Shown: positions 26,105-35,694, counted from the stretch's first letter. The stretch is DNA of 64,000 nt from JAICQM01 sp963781555 (GCA_963781555.1 CAWAGB010000003.1:62001-126000), one strand, 5' to 3'. Numbers and translations are program-made. Notes: a model not told the origin generated them from the letters alone.

Positions 26105-28891
26105 ATGCCGGTGTCACCGCTCCTGCTCTGGCTCCGCCGCCTGCGGGTCGACCGCCTGCCGCTGCTCGTGCTCGCGCTCACCGTCCTCCTCACCGCGGGT
26201 CTTGCTGCCGCCGCACCGCAGCTCGCCGTTCGTGGAGCTGCCGACGCCCTGTCCGCCCAGCTGCGGCGCGCCGGCCCAGCCGAGCGGAGCGTCGTCCTGA
26301 CCGCCGGCCAGCTGCTCCAGACCACCGATGCCTCGGAGCTGCGTGGCGAGGGAGACCGCCTGGCGGCCGCGTTCGACGCCCAGATGCCCCCGGCCGTCGC
26401 AGGCGTGCTCGATCCGCCCTCCATGGCCATCGAGTCGGAGGATTACGAGGTCGCGGTGCAGGGCGTCCCGCCCAACCCATTCCGACGATCGTTGTTCCTG
26501 TTTGCCCGGGACGGCGCGGACACGCACATCCAGCTCGCCGAGGGGCGGCTCCCCCGCTCCATCTCCATCACCCCACCGTCGCCGGCGACGAGCCAGCTGG
26601 ATCCACCCAACCCTGCCACGGTCGAGCTGGAGCTCGCCATCTCGGAGGCCACGGCGGCGGCGATGGGCATCCAGCTCGGTGATCACCTCGACATGCTGGA
26701 GGCCGGGCAGTTCGGCGGCATCACGTTCCCGGACCGCGCCGAGCCGGTGGTCACCGGCGAAGTGGTCGGCATCTTCACCGTCCCGGACCCCGACGAACCC
26801 TTCTGGGCCGGCGAGCGGCGTCTCGTGGCGCCCAATGGCGGCGACGCCAGCGCCGCCGGTGGGGCACTCGTCACCACCGACCAGCTCGGGACGCTGCTCA
26901 CCGCCTGGCCGCGCGTGGTGACCTTCACGTTCGCCTACCAGGGCAACGGGGCGCGCATCGCCGCCGGGTCGCCGCAGCGGCTCCTCGTGGCGTTCAACGA
27001 TCTGCGCGCCGACTTCGCCGGCTTCGACGCCGGCACCTTCCTGCCCGTCGAGCTGCGGACCGGGATCCCCGGGCTGCTGGCCGGCTACCTGGCCGGAGAG
27101 CGCCAGGCATTCCTGCTGCTGGGCCTGGTCGGACTTGGCGTGGCCGGCATCGCGGTTGCCGCGCTCGTCCTGCTCGGTGTGCTGCTGGCGGACCGGCGAC
27201 GCGCGGGTCTTGTCATCCAGCGCGAGCGTGGCGCCGGCGCGTGGCAGCTCCTGCTGCCGGCGCTCGGCGAAGCGGCACTGGTGTGCGTGCCGGCCGCGCT
27301 GGCGGGTTGGGTCGCGGCGCGGCTGCTGGTGCCCGCCGACGCCGGTGACCTGCCGTTTCGCCTGGCCGTCGGCGTCGCTGCGGTGGCCGTCGTCGCCTGC
27401 GTCGTGATGATCGTGCCGGTGGCCTTCCGCGACCTGCGCAGCCTGCTGCGCGGCGGCGTGGCGCCGGAGCATCCCACGCTGCGCCGCCTGGTGGCCGAGG
27501 CTCTGGTCGTCGCGCTGGCCGCCATCGGCCTCGTCTTCGTCCGCTCCCGGGGGATCGGGGGCACCGCCGGAGGGGGCGGAGTCTTTAACGCCTACCTCGC
27601 CGGCGTGCCGCTCCTCGCCGGTCTGGCTGCCGGCCTCGTGGTGCTGCGCCTCTACCCCTATCCGGTGCGCGGCCTGGCCCGCCTGGCGGGGCGACTGCGC
27701 GGCCTGGTCACCCCGCTGGCCCTGCGGCGCGCCGGACGCGCCCCCGGGGCGGTCAACGTGCCGCTCGTGGCGCTCCTCGTCGCCGCCGCGCTCGGGGCGT
27801 TCGGGGCGACCGTCGCGGCCAGTATCGAGCGCGGCCAATCCCTGGCCGCGTGGCGCGTGACGGGCGCTGACTACCGGGTCACCAGCCTGACCGGGGGTCT
27901 GCCGGCCACCATCGACGTCGCCTCGGTCGCTGGCGTGGAGGCTGTGGCACTCGCGTGGACCGATCCGGACGTCCCGCTGGTGAGCTCCAGCGGGGGCGCG
28001 GAGGTCATGCTGGTCGGCATCGATCCCGCCGACCTCTCCGCTGTCACCCGCGGCACGCCCGCCGACCCCTCACTCCCCCCCGGTCTCGAGAGCGCGGCCG
28101 TCGGGGCGGGTGCGGCCACGGCCCCGATTCCGGCCCTCATCAGCGCCAACCTGGGCGACTTCCGGCGCCAGGTCAACGTGGGCGAGCGCTTCGAGCTGGT
28201 GATTTCCGGCGACCGCTACTCGTTCAGCGGCCTCGAGAGCCGCGCGGCATTCCCCGGCGTGCCGGACGGAGTGCGCTTCGTGGTCGTCTCTCGCGCGGTG
28301 CTGGCGGCGGCGCTCGAGCTGCCCGAGCTGCGCGCCGGGACGATCTACGTGCGCGGTGCGGGGGGACTGGCGGACGAGCTGCGCGCCGAGGTGGGCGGCT
28401 CCGGCGAGGTGGCGTCTGTCGTGTCGCGCGCGGAGGTTGCGGCCAGCCTGCGCGACGCCCCGCTGGTGACAACGGTCACGAGCGGGTTCCTCATCTCGTT
28501 GGTGGTGGCGGCGCTGTACGTGACCCTGACCCTGATCATCGGGCTGCTGCTGGCCGCCGCCGCACGCGCCCGCGACGTCGCCTACCTGCGCACGATGGGC
28601 CTCTCCGCCGGCCAGACGCTCCGCATGGCCATCCTGGAGCAGGTGCCCCCGATCCTGATCGCCGTGCTTGCCGGCGCCGCGCTGGGACTCGGGATCACCG
28701 CGCTGATCGGTGGCGCCCTGGACCTGGGCGCCTTCGCCGGAGCCGACATCGCGACCGATCTGACCATCGACATGCCGACCCTGGCGCTCGCCGCGGGCTG
28801 GCTCCTCTTCGTGGCGGCGGTCGGGGTGACCGTGGGTGCCCTGGCGGCGCGGCGCGTGGACCCGGCACGCGCGCTACGCATCGGTGATTGA
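26105..28891 (+). CDS. Second giant FtsX-type ABC transporter permease
   Basis: This 928-residue paralogue of the preceding permease has the same layout: an N-terminal helix (about residues 17-38), a large extracytoplasmic domain and a membrane bundle from about residue 334 (LLGLVGLGVAGIAVAALVLL). The coupling sequence is VIQRERGAGAWQLLLPALGE. A second soluble domain follows, then a C-terminal bundle from about 795 with RDVAYLRTMGLSAGQTLRMA. The two permeases probably form a heterodimer, since each FtsX transporter needs two permease halves and two distinct ATPase genes follow. Its stop lies 17 bases before the ATPase start. Confidence 0.85.
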   Translation: MPVSPLLLWLRRLRVDRLPLLVLALTVLLTAGLAAAAPQLAVRGAADALSAQLRRAGPAERSVVLTAGQLLQTTDASELRGEGDRLAAAFDAQMPPAVAGVLDPPSMAIESEDYEVAVQGVPPNPFRRSLFLFARDGADTHIQLAEGRLPRSISITPPSPATSQLDPPNPATVELELAISEATAAAMGIQLGDHLDMLEAGQFGGITFPDRAEPVVTGEVVGIFTVPDPDEPFWAGERRLVAPNGGDASAAGGALVTTDQLGTLLTAWPRVVTFTFAYQGNGARIAAGSPQRLLVAFNDLRADFAGFDAGTFLPVELRTGIPGLLAGYLAGERQAFLLLGLVGLGVAGIAVAALVLLGVLLADRRRAGLVIQRERGAGAWQLLLPALGEAALVCVPAALAGWVAARLLVPADAGDLPFRLAVGVAAVAVVACVVMIVPVAFRDLRSLLRGGVAPEHPTLRRLVAEALVVALAAIGLVFVRSRGIGGTAGGGGVFNAYLAGVPLLAGLAAGLVVLRLYPYPVRGLARLAGRLRGLVTPLALRRAGRAPGAVNVPLVALLVAAALGAFGATVAASIERGQSLAAWRVTGADYRVTSLTGGLPATIDVASVAGVEAVALAWTDPDVPLVSSSGGAEVMLVGIDPADLSAVTRGTPADPSLPPGLESAAVGAGAATAPIPALISANLGDFRRQVNVGERFELVISGDRYSFSGLESRAAFPGVPDGVRFVVVSRAVLAAALELPELRAGTIYVRGAGGLADELRAEVGGSGEVASVVSRAEVAASLRDAPLVTTVTSGFLISLVVAALYVTLTLIIGLLLAAAARARDVAYLRTMGLSAGQTLRMAILEQVPPILIAVLAGAALGLGITALIGGALDLGAFAGADIATDLTIDMPTLALAAGWLLFVAAVGVTVGALAARRVDPARALRIGD

Positions 28892-28908
28892 AAGGTAAGG
28901 TGCCGCAC

Positions 28909-29925
28909 ATGGATCGACTGCGCGACGACATCGTCGACCTGCCGGCGGGCACCGGCATCGTCGAGGAAGTGAAGGGCCGAGAATCGCCATGGGCGGCACG
29001 CCCGACACCCACCCGCGGGCCGGCATTCGGAGCGGGCTCGGCGATTATCTGCGACAACCTGGTCAAGATCTACAAGGTCGCCGACCTGGAGGTGGTCGCG
29101 CTCCAGGGTCTCGACCTGCTCGTCGAGCGGGGCGAGTTCATCGCCATCGTCGGCGCATCGGGGAGCGGCAAGTCGACGCTCCTCAACGTGCTGGCCGGCC
29201 TCGATGTCCCGTCGGCGGGACGCGCCGTGGTGGCCGATCACGACCTGGGCGCCATGAAGGTCGTGGAGCGCACCGCTTACCGGCGCCAGGTGATCGGCTT
29301 CGTCCGCCAGCAGACCGCCGCCAACCTGCTCCCCTACCTCAGCGCCCGCGAGAACGTCGAGATGCCAATGTTGCTCGACGGCACGCCGAGCCGCACCCGG
29401 CGCGAGCGTGCACAACGGCTGCTCGACCTTGTAGGGCTCGGCGAGCGCGGTGACCATCGGCCCGACCGCCTCTCCGGCGGAGAGCAGCAACGCGTCAGCG
29501 TGGCCGTCGCCCTGGCGAACGAGCCACCGGTGCTGCTCGCCGATGAGCCGACCGGGGAGCTGGACACGACCACCAGCCGCGAGGTGTTCGACGTGCTGCG
29601 GGCGATCAATGCCGAGTTCGGGACCACCATCGTGGTGGTGACCCACGACCCGCTGGTGGCGGGCCAGGTGCGTCGCACGGTCGCCATCCGCGACGGGCGC
29701 ACCGCCACCGAGACGCTGCGACGCGACGCCACCGCGGAGGAGACCGAGCTGCACGGCGACACGGTCTCCGAGGAGTACGCGGTGCTCGACCGCGCCGGCC
29801 GCCTCCAGCTGCCGCGCGAGCACGTCGAGGCGCTCAACCTCGAGCGCCGGGTGCGCCTCACCCTCGAGCCCGACCACATCGGGGTGTGGCCTGACGGGCG
29901 CAGCAAGCCGGAGGAGGACCGATGA
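28909..29925 (+). CDS. LolD/MacB-type ABC ATPase with C-terminal AbrB-like domain
   Basis: This 338-residue ATPase energises the FtsX-type permeases. Its motifs are Walker A GASGSGKST, Q-loop region FVRQQTAANLLPYLSAREN, signature LSGGEQQR, Walker B VLLADEPTGELD and switch VVTHDP. A 45-residue N-terminal extension precedes the nucleotide-binding domain. About 90 residues follow it, ending in EEYAVLDRAGRLQLPREHVE and a basic strand-rich segment that looks like a SpoVT/AbrB swapped-hairpin domain (codons 29767-29901). ATG 28909 follows an AAGGTAAGG ribosome site; a TTG at 28888 overlapping the permease stop is the alternative. Its stop overlaps the second ATPase (ATGA). Confidence 0.85.
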   Translation: MDRLRDDIVDLPAGTGIVEEVKGRESPWAARPTPTRGPAFGAGSAIICDNLVKIYKVADLEVVALQGLDLLVERGEFIAIVGASGSGKSTLLNVLAGLDVPSAGRAVVADHDLGAMKVVERTAYRRQVIGFVRQQTAANLLPYLSARENVEMPMLLDGTPSRTRRERAQRLLDLVGLGERGDHRPDRLSGGEQQRVSVAVALANEPPVLLADEPTGELDTTTSREVFDVLRAINAEFGTTIVVVTHDPLVAGQVRRTVAIRDGRTATETLRRDATAEETELHGDTVSEEYAVLDRAGRLQLPREHVEALNLERRVRLTLEPDHIGVWPDGRSKPEEDR

Positions 29926-30653
29926 GCGCCGTACGCGCCATCAGCCGCAGCACGACTCCACTCGTCCAGGCGAGCGAGCTGGTCCGCGACTTCCCCATGG
30001 GCGCCGGTGTGGTGCATGCCCTGCGCGCGATCAGCCTCGCTATCCCGCGCGGCCAGCTCGTCGCCGTGGTAGGGCGCTCCGGATCGGGCAAGACGACGCT
30101 CCTGAACCTCGTGGGCGGCCTCGACCGCCCGACGTCGGGGAGCGTCCGGCTCGACGGCCAGGAGCTGGCCCATCTGCCCGAGTCGGCCCTCGTCCAGCTG
30201 CGGCGGCGCCGGATCGGGTTCGTGTTCCAGGCATTCGGCCTGCTGCCCATCCTGTCGGCGGCGGAGAACGTCGAGGTACCCATGCGCCTGGTGCACACCG
30301 ATCCGGGCGAGCGGGGCACGCGGGTGCGCAACCTGCTCGAGATGGTGGGCCTGGGAGAGAGGGCCGGCCATCGGCCCCACGAGCTCTCCGGCGGGGAGCA
30401 GCAGCGCGTCGCACTGGCTCGCGCGCTGGCCAATCACCCGGAGCTGCTCGTTGCCGACGAACCGACCGGGCACCTGGACTCGCAGACCGGCCGCACGATC
30501 ATGCGGCTGATCCAGTCACTGGTGCGCAACGAGGGCGTGACCGCCATCGTGGCGACCCACGACCCGGTGCTGATGGATCTCGCCGACCGGATCGTCGAGC
30601 TGTCCGACGGTCGCATCACCGGGGACCACGCCGCCGCGGGATGGCCCCGGTGA
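29922..30653 (+). CDS. LolD/MacB-type ABC ATPase
   Basis: This 243-residue protein is a compact ATP-binding subunit with Walker A GRSGSGKTT, Q-loop FVFQAFGLLPILSAAENVEV, signature LSGGEQQRVALARALAN, Walker B LLVADEPTGHLD and VATHDPVLMD. It has no extra domains, unlike the adjacent ATPase gene. The ATGA overlap implies equal co-production of the two ATPases, which suits a heterodimeric nucleotide-binding pair. It is the last gene of the four-gene ABC operon. Confidence 0.9.
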   Translation: MSAVRAISRSTTPLVQASELVRDFPMGAGVVHALRAISLAIPRGQLVAVVGRSGSGKTTLLNLVGGLDRPTSGSVRLDGQELAHLPESALVQLRRRRIGFVFQAFGLLPILSAAENVEVPMRLVHTDPGERGTRVRNLLEMVGLGERAGHRPHELSGGEQQRVALARALANHPELLVADEPTGHLDSQTGRTIMRLIQSLVRNEGVTAIVATHDPVLMDLADRIVELSDGRITGDHAAAGWPR

Positions 30654-30670
30654 TGCCACCACGATAGCGG

Positions 30671-30686
30671 GTGTACTCCGGTACAC
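30671..30686. promoter_or_regulatory. Inverted repeat GTGTAC-N4-GTACAC
   Basis: A perfect 6-bp inverted repeat with a four-base spacer lies 17 bases after the ABC operon and about 83 bases before the lipoprotein start. It could be an operator for a dimeric regulator or a small RNA hairpin; no U-tract follows. Confidence 0.3.
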
Positions 30687-30768
30687 GTTCTGGCATGGGC
30701 CTTGCTGCATGCGTTGGGGCTCGGCACATGCCGGACCCTGCTCGCTCGGAGGTGAGGTGGCGCGTTCC

Positions 30769-31185
30769 ATGTCGGTACTCCTGGCAATGCCCATCGCCGT
30801 CCTGATCGGGGGGTGTGGCAGTGCACCGCCCACCGCGACGCCGGGGTGGCCCTCGTGTTCCGCCGTTCCGAGGGCAATCGCAATTCCCGAATCCTTCGAT
30901 CGCACCATCCCCCTCCCCGCCGGCCTGCGCGTTTCGCGCGTCAGCCACGGGCCGAACGGCGGAATCGAACTCACCGGGCTCGTCCCCGCCTCACTTCCCG
31001 ACATCGCTGCGTTCTTCAGCGCCAACTTGCCCACCGCCGGCTTCGCGGTGAGCGAGGGCGAGTCGGGGTCCGGCGAGGCCGAGGCCACCTTCGCCGGCCC
31101 TACCAGCACCGGGCGCCTCGTCGCCCATCCAATGTCCGACTGCCAGGGCGTCGTCCAGCTTTCCATCAGCGCCACGGCGGAATGA
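30769..31185 (+). CDS. Small lipoprotein, paralogue of the one at 34589
   Basis: This is a 138-residue probable lipoprotein: MSVLLAMPIAVLIGGCGSAP has a hydrophobic stretch and lipobox IGGC. The mature part has a pattern of strand (RTIPLPAGLRVSRVSHGP), strand (GGIELTGLVPASLPDIAAFF), then GFAVSEGESGSGEAEATF and a closing CQGVVQLSIS. The same pattern is in the lipoprotein at 34589-35050, and the two flank one large secreted protein. ATG 30769 is chosen to place the lipobox correctly; ATG 30709 is possible. The family is unknown to me. Confidence 0.65.
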   Translation: MSVLLAMPIAVLIGGCGSAPPTATPGWPSCSAVPRAIAIPESFDRTIPLPAGLRVSRVSHGPNGGIELTGLVPASLPDIAAFFSANLPTAGFAVSEGESGSGEAEATFAGPTSTGRLVAHPMSDCQGVVQLSISATAE

Positions 31186-31197
31186 GGTAGCCATCCC

Positions 31198-34100
31198 ATG
31201 TCCTTCTCATCGTCCCCTCGTACACGCGCGCTGATCGTCGCCGCGCTCTTGGTGCTCGGCATGATCCCCGCAGCACTGGTCGCGGCTGACCCCCCATCCG
31301 CGACCGTTGGTCCGTCCACGCCCGACGCACATTGGGAAGGACCGGACCGCACCGCCAAGACGGATGGCTCCACCGACGGTCAGTGCACCGCCGACAACGC
31401 TGATCCCGTGCCCGACGGCTTCTGCGACGACTTCTACCTCGACGTGTCGCCGGACGTGGACGGCAGCTACCTGTCAACCCACCAGACGGCGATCGACCTG
31501 ACGGTCCTCGGCCTTGCGCCGGGCGAGGACGTGGACGTGTACGTCTACGACGTCAACGGCACCGAGGTCGCCACCTCCGGCAATCCGGGCGGCGCCGAGC
31601 TCGCAACCATCGACTGCCCGAATGCGGGTGCCGCGCCCTACAAGGTGCGCGTGGTGTACTTCGTGACCGTGGACGACGGTATCCCCGCGACGCCGGGCTA
31701 CTCGGCCGACGCGACCTTCAGCTCCACCGACGGCACGTGCACCCAGGAGCCCGACGGCGGTCCCGCGACCTTCGTCGACAACGGCATCGCCTTCGGTCCG
31801 GCGGCAATCGTCTCGACCCAGTTCCTCGGCTCGGAGCCACAGGTGACCATCGAGCGCCGCCATGCCAACACGCCGGCAAGCGCTGGCATCGACCCGAACC
31901 GCGTCTTCATCGACTGGCCGCTGTCCAGCCGCAGCGGCATCGGCCAGCTCCATCGATCGCTCGATGGAGGAGAGACGTTCCGCGTCCTGTTCGACCCGTT
32001 GTGCGCAAACCGCAGCCGCCCCAACTGCGCAACCAGCGGTGGCGGCGATACCGAGAACGACGTCAATCCGATCAGCGGGCACCTGTTCTTCAGTGACCAG
32101 GAGGTGCTCGCGAACGAGGCGCTCGCCATGTCGGCCGACCACGGAGACAGCTTTCTCTCGCAGACCGCGGTCGCGAACGGCACCACCGGTACGGACCGCC
32201 AGTGGATCGCGGTCACCGACAACACCGCGACCATCCCCGGCACCGACCGCGTGATCGAGGGCTTCCTCGTCTACCACGTCTCGCCGAGCCACTACGTCCA
32301 GGCCATCGATGCGACCGGCTTGCCGATCCCGCAGCCCGTTCCGCAGCTGAACAACGTGGCCCAAAGCGGGCAGCTCCGCGTCGACAACAACCCGGCCAGC
32401 CCGGGCCATGGCTGGATCTACCAGCCATACATCGGCTCGGCGCAGGGAGGCGGCACATGGGTCGCGACTGCTCCCAGCGCGGGTTACGCGCTGCCCACGT
32501 CGTGGCACCCGAGCCGCGTGACCTCCAGCTCCACCACCAGCTTCCCATGGGTGTCGATCGACGCGGCGGGCAACGCATACCTGGTCTGGGACACCGGCGG
32601 CGCCATCTACTACAGCTACTCGCGCATCGATGACCCGGCCAACGACCCCCGCCAGAACGGCACGCCGGGGACCAGCTGGTCACCGCGCGTGAAGGTGAGC
32701 GCACCGCAGGTCGGCAGCGCCGTCTTCGGCGAGGTCATCGCCGGAGATGCCGGACGTATCGCCATCGCCTACGACGGCACCGAGATGTTCACCGGCGAAC
32801 CAGATGACGCCGGAGAGGATGTGCTCTGGAACACCTACGCGGCCGTCATCCCCAACGCGTTGTCGGCGACGCCATCGGTGTACACAGGCCGCGTCTCGCA
32901 TCGGTCCATCCACATGGGCGATGTCTGCACGGGTGGCCTGGGGTGCACCACCGACACGACGGCCGACCGGTCGCTGCTCGACATGATCGACCTCTCGTTC
33001 GACGAGTCCGGACGGGTGGGGGTCGTCTTCACCGACAACTACAGCACGTTCCAGGAGGTGCCACTCAGCGAGGACGAGACCCCGTTCACCCATTTCGCGC
33101 GACAGGTCGCCGGGCCGTCCGTGCTGGCGTCGCGTGGGACGGTGTCGGTGAGCATCCCCGCCGGCCATCGGACCGATCCGGCGGGTGACGCGACCTGGCC
33201 GAACCGCGCCGGAGCGGCCAACCTCCCGGCCATGGACGCCACCGAGGTGGCGATCGGAATGGAGAACGGCGACATCGTCGCCCGACTCAGCCTCGCCGAT
33301 CCCTCGGCGGCCGCGATGGCGCGTGACCTGGCCGCGTACAACGCCGCCTCCAGCGGGCTCGGCTGCCAGCCGGCAACCGCCTGTCTCGCGGATCGGCTGC
33401 AGTACGTGGTCCGCTTCTCCAGCGCACGCGAGCTCTACCACCTGTCGGCCGACTTCACGCCGGGCAGCGGGCTGCGCTTCTTCGGCGGACGCCTGGACGC
33501 AAACGACAAGGTGGTCGCCGAAGCGTCGCCAACCGCGACCTTCGCGGCCGGCTACCACACCGATGCCGGCGTTGCCGTCAGCGGTGCGATCGAGGGATCG
33601 ACGCTGGTGCTGCGCGCGCCCGCCTCGTCCTTCGGCCTGCAGAGCGGTGACCGCGTGTTCAGCGTCACCGGGTTCACGGCCGCCGGGCCGTCCGAGGCGA
33701 CCGAGATCACCATCGGCCGGATCATGCGGACCGTGGACGCCACCCCGCCGGCCGATGCAACGCTCTCAAATGTCGTCACGGGCCCCGACCTCACGGTCGC
33801 CGACCTGCGGGCCGGCGGCTCCACCGCGCCGAAGGGCGGCGACAAGGTCGCCGTGACCGCCGTGATCACCAACAGCGGCAATCGGTCGGCAGCCGCATCG
33901 AAGACGGAGATTACGGTCGACGGCAAGGTGCTCGCCACCCTCGACACACCGGCCATCGCCGCCGGGGCGAGCGCGACCGTCAGCGCGACATGGGACACGC
34001 GTGGCCTGAACGGTGACCACGTCCTGGTGGCCACGGCCGACCGATTGGGATCGGTGGCCGAGGTGCGCGAGGACAACAACGTCGCGCGGCGCACGGTGAC

Positions 34101-34599
34101 AGTGCGTGGCAACAAGGTCACCAACGGCTCCTTCGAGACGCCGTCCAGCGGTGGCACCGGGCCGGCGGCCTGGACGCCGTCGAGCAGCGGCGCGGGAACC
34201 ACCGCGTGGTCGTCGGGGGGCACTGACGGCGGTCGCGCGGCCACGATCACCGGGAACGGTGGCAACGTGGCCCTGGCCGGCATGCCGACCTGGACCAGCG
34301 ACCCGATCGCGGTCACCGGCGGACAGGTACTGACCCTCCGCGCTTCGGTCTTGGCGGCCAACACGTCGTCGGCGCCGGCGATTGGGCTCGCCTACCTCGG
34401 CGCTGCCGGGCAGGTGCTTGATACCGTGCGCCTCATCGAGGTGCCGAAGCTCGTCAGCGGGTCCAGGGTCCTCGAGACCGACCTGACCGTGCCGGCCGGC
34501 GTCGCCCAGGTGCGCGTGGTGCTGAGCGGGTTCGCCGCCAGCGACCTGGCGACCAAGGGAAGCGTCACGTTCGATGAGGTGGGCCTGTATGGACCGTAG
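31198..34599 (+). CDS. Large secreted protein with BNR-like region, CARDB domain and C-terminal jelly-roll
   Basis: This 1133-residue exported protein begins with a cleavable signal peptide (TRALIVAALLVLGMIPAALVA before ADPP). Residues about 215-650 resemble sialidase/BNR-type beta-propeller sequence (FIDWPLSSRSGIGQLHRSLD, then GGETFRVLFDP). Around 861-969 is a CARDB-like adhesion module (GPDLTVADLRAGGSTAPKGG, EVREDNNVARRTVTV). Residues 970-1133 look like a carbohydrate-binding jelly-roll (VTNGSFETPSSGG). No sortase or other anchor motif is seen, so it is probably released or held by partners. A ribosome site GAGGTAG lies upstream. A glycan-binding or adhesion role is inferred; catalytic residues were not identified. 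Confidence 0.75.
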   Translation: MSFSSSPRTRALIVAALLVLGMIPAALVAADPPSATVGPSTPDAHWEGPDRTAKTDGSTDGQCTADNADPVPDGFCDDFYLDVSPDVDGSYLSTHQTAIDLTVLGLAPGEDVDVYVYDVNGTEVATSGNPGGAELATIDCPNAGAAPYKVRVVYFVTVDDGIPATPGYSADATFSSTDGTCTQEPDGGPATFVDNGIAFGPAAIVSTQFLGSEPQVTIERRHANTPASAGIDPNRVFIDWPLSSRSGIGQLHRSLDGGETFRVLFDPLCANRSRPNCATSGGGDTENDVNPISGHLFFSDQEVLANEALAMSADHGDSFLSQTAVANGTTGTDRQWIAVTDNTATIPGTDRVIEGFLVYHVSPSHYVQAIDATGLPIPQPVPQLNNVAQSGQLRVDNNPASPGHGWIYQPYIGSAQGGGTWVATAPSAGYALPTSWHPSRVTSSSTTSFPWVSIDAAGNAYLVWDTGGAIYYSYSRIDDPANDPRQNGTPGTSWSPRVKVSAPQVGSAVFGEVIAGDAGRIAIAYDGTEMFTGEPDDAGEDVLWNTYAAVIPNALSATPSVYTGRVSHRSIHMGDVCTGGLGCTTDTTADRSLLDMIDLSFDESGRVGVVFTDNYSTFQEVPLSEDETPFTHFARQVAGPSVLASRGTVSVSIPAGHRTDPAGDATWPNRAGAANLPAMDATEVAIGMENGDIVARLSLADPSAAAMARDLAAYNAASSGLGCQPATACLADRLQYVVRFSSARELYHLSADFTPGSGLRFFGGRLDANDKVVAEASPTATFAAGYHTDAGVAVSGAIEGSTLVLRAPASSFGLQSGDRVFSVTGFTAAGPSEATEITIGRIMRTVDATPPADATLSNVVTGPDLTVADLRAGGSTAPKGGDKVAVTAVITNSGNRSAAASKTEITVDGKVLATLDTPAIAAGASATVSATWDTRGLNGDHVLVATADRLGSVAEVREDNNVARRTVTVRGNKVTNGSFETPSSGGTGPAAWTPSSSGAGTTAWSSGGTDGGRAATITGNGGNVALAGMPTWTSDPIAVTGGQVLTLRASVLAANTSSAPAIGLAYLGAAGQVLDTVRLIEVPKLVSGSRVLETDLTVPAGVAQVRVVLSGFAASDLATKGSVTFDEVGLYGP

Positions 34600-35050
34600 G
34601 GGCTGGCGGGCCGTCGCCATGGCGGCGGCACTCGCCGCCATGGCCGGCTGCACCGCGGGCTCGGGAAGCGGCGCCACGGTGCCGACCCCGAATGCCTTCA
34701 CCGCATCGGCGGCGGCGATCCCCGAGTGTGCCGAGGTGGGCAGCGCAATCCAGCTGCCGCTCGGCTTCCCGAGCGACTTCCCGCTGCCACCGGGCACGGT
34801 CTTCGACGACGTGCGCGAGGCAGGGGGCGGGGTGGTGTTGAACGGTGTCGTGCCGCTTTCCTTCGAGGAGGCGACGCGCTACCTGGCCGACCACTTCCCG
34901 GGGAGCGGGCTCGAGCTCGGCGACAGCGACAGCGAGGCCGGCGAGGCAGAGGCCGATTTCAGCGGTGGCGGGGTGAGGGGCCGCTGGAAGCTGCACGAAA
35001 TCGCCGGCTGCGACGGCGCCTCGACCCTTCGGGTGTCGATCGGCTCCTAG
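34589..35050 (+). CDS. Small lipoprotein, paralogue of the one at 30769
   Basis: This 153-residue probable lipoprotein has the N-terminus MDRRGWRAVAMAAALAAMAG followed by the lipobox Cys. The mature region FPSDFPLPPGTVFDDVREAG, GGVVLNGVVPLSFEEATRYL, then SEAGEAEADFSG and GCDGASTLRVSIGS matches the lipoprotein at 30769-31185 feature by feature. ATG 34589 overlaps the end of the secreted-protein gene by 11 bases and has GAGGTGGG upstream; ATG 34574 is the alternative. The function is unknown. Co-expression with the large secreted protein suggests a shared surface complex. Confidence 0.68.
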   Translation: MDRRGWRAVAMAAALAAMAGCTAGSGSGATVPTPNAFTASAAAIPECAEVGSAIQLPLGFPSDFPLPPGTVFDDVREAGGGVVLNGVVPLSFEEATRYLADHFPGSGLELGDSDSEAGEAEADFSGGGVRGRWKLHEIAGCDGASTLRVSIGS

Positions 35051-35690
35051 GCGTCGATCGCGTACCAGGCGCGCACCCGGGCGCTGACCTCCACCTCGCC
35101 GGCGGCGATCTCGGTGGCGACGCTGTCGCCGGCCATCTCGGCCTTCATCGCCCGCATCGCATACGGGGCGGGCACGCCGCCACCTTCCTCTTCGATGCGG
35201 AGCGTTGCGCCGAGCGTCACGTTGGCGGCCTGCGCGAGCGCCTCGGCGCGGCCGCGCGCGTCGGCCACCGCGGCAACCAGCGCCTCGCGCGACGCGGCGG
35301 TCGGGTCGTCGAGCTCCATGCTCGTGCCGTACACCTGGGTCGCGCCATCGTCCACCAGCCCGTCCAGGATCCGTCCCAGCACCGCAAGGTCGCGCACTCG
35401 AACGGTCAGCGGGCGCACCGCTTCGTAGCCGGACAGCTTCATCTTGCCTCGCGCATGGTCGTACGTCGGATGGACCTGCAGCGACGGCGCGCTCACGTCA
35501 CCCTCCGCCACATCCAGGCCGCGGAGCAGGGCCAGGATCTCCGAGGCGCGCGCGTTGGCACGGTCGCGCGCCCCGTCCAGTGTCGCCGCACGCACCGATA
35601 CGGCGCCGGACACCACGGCGAGGTCAGGCGCACGGAGCAGCGTCGCCTCGCCACTGACCACGATCGCGGGGTCGACCCGCAGCTCGTCGG

Positions 35691-35694
<4 letters not shown>
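35047..35694 (-). CDS. SIMPL-domain (DUF541) protein
   Basis: This 215-residue protein is a SIMPL/DUF541 member (the group containing BP26/Omp28 and interleukin-1-receptor kinase-binding proteins). Typical segments are VSGEATLLRAPDLAVVSGAV near the start, NARASEILALLRGLDV, SLQVHPTYDHARGKMKLSGY and VADARGRAEALAQAANVTLG. There is no signal peptide, unlike most family members, so it may be cytoplasmic. GTG 35694 is preferred: it overlaps the thiolase stop (GTGA), indicating co-translation. The role is unknown. Confidence 0.8.
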
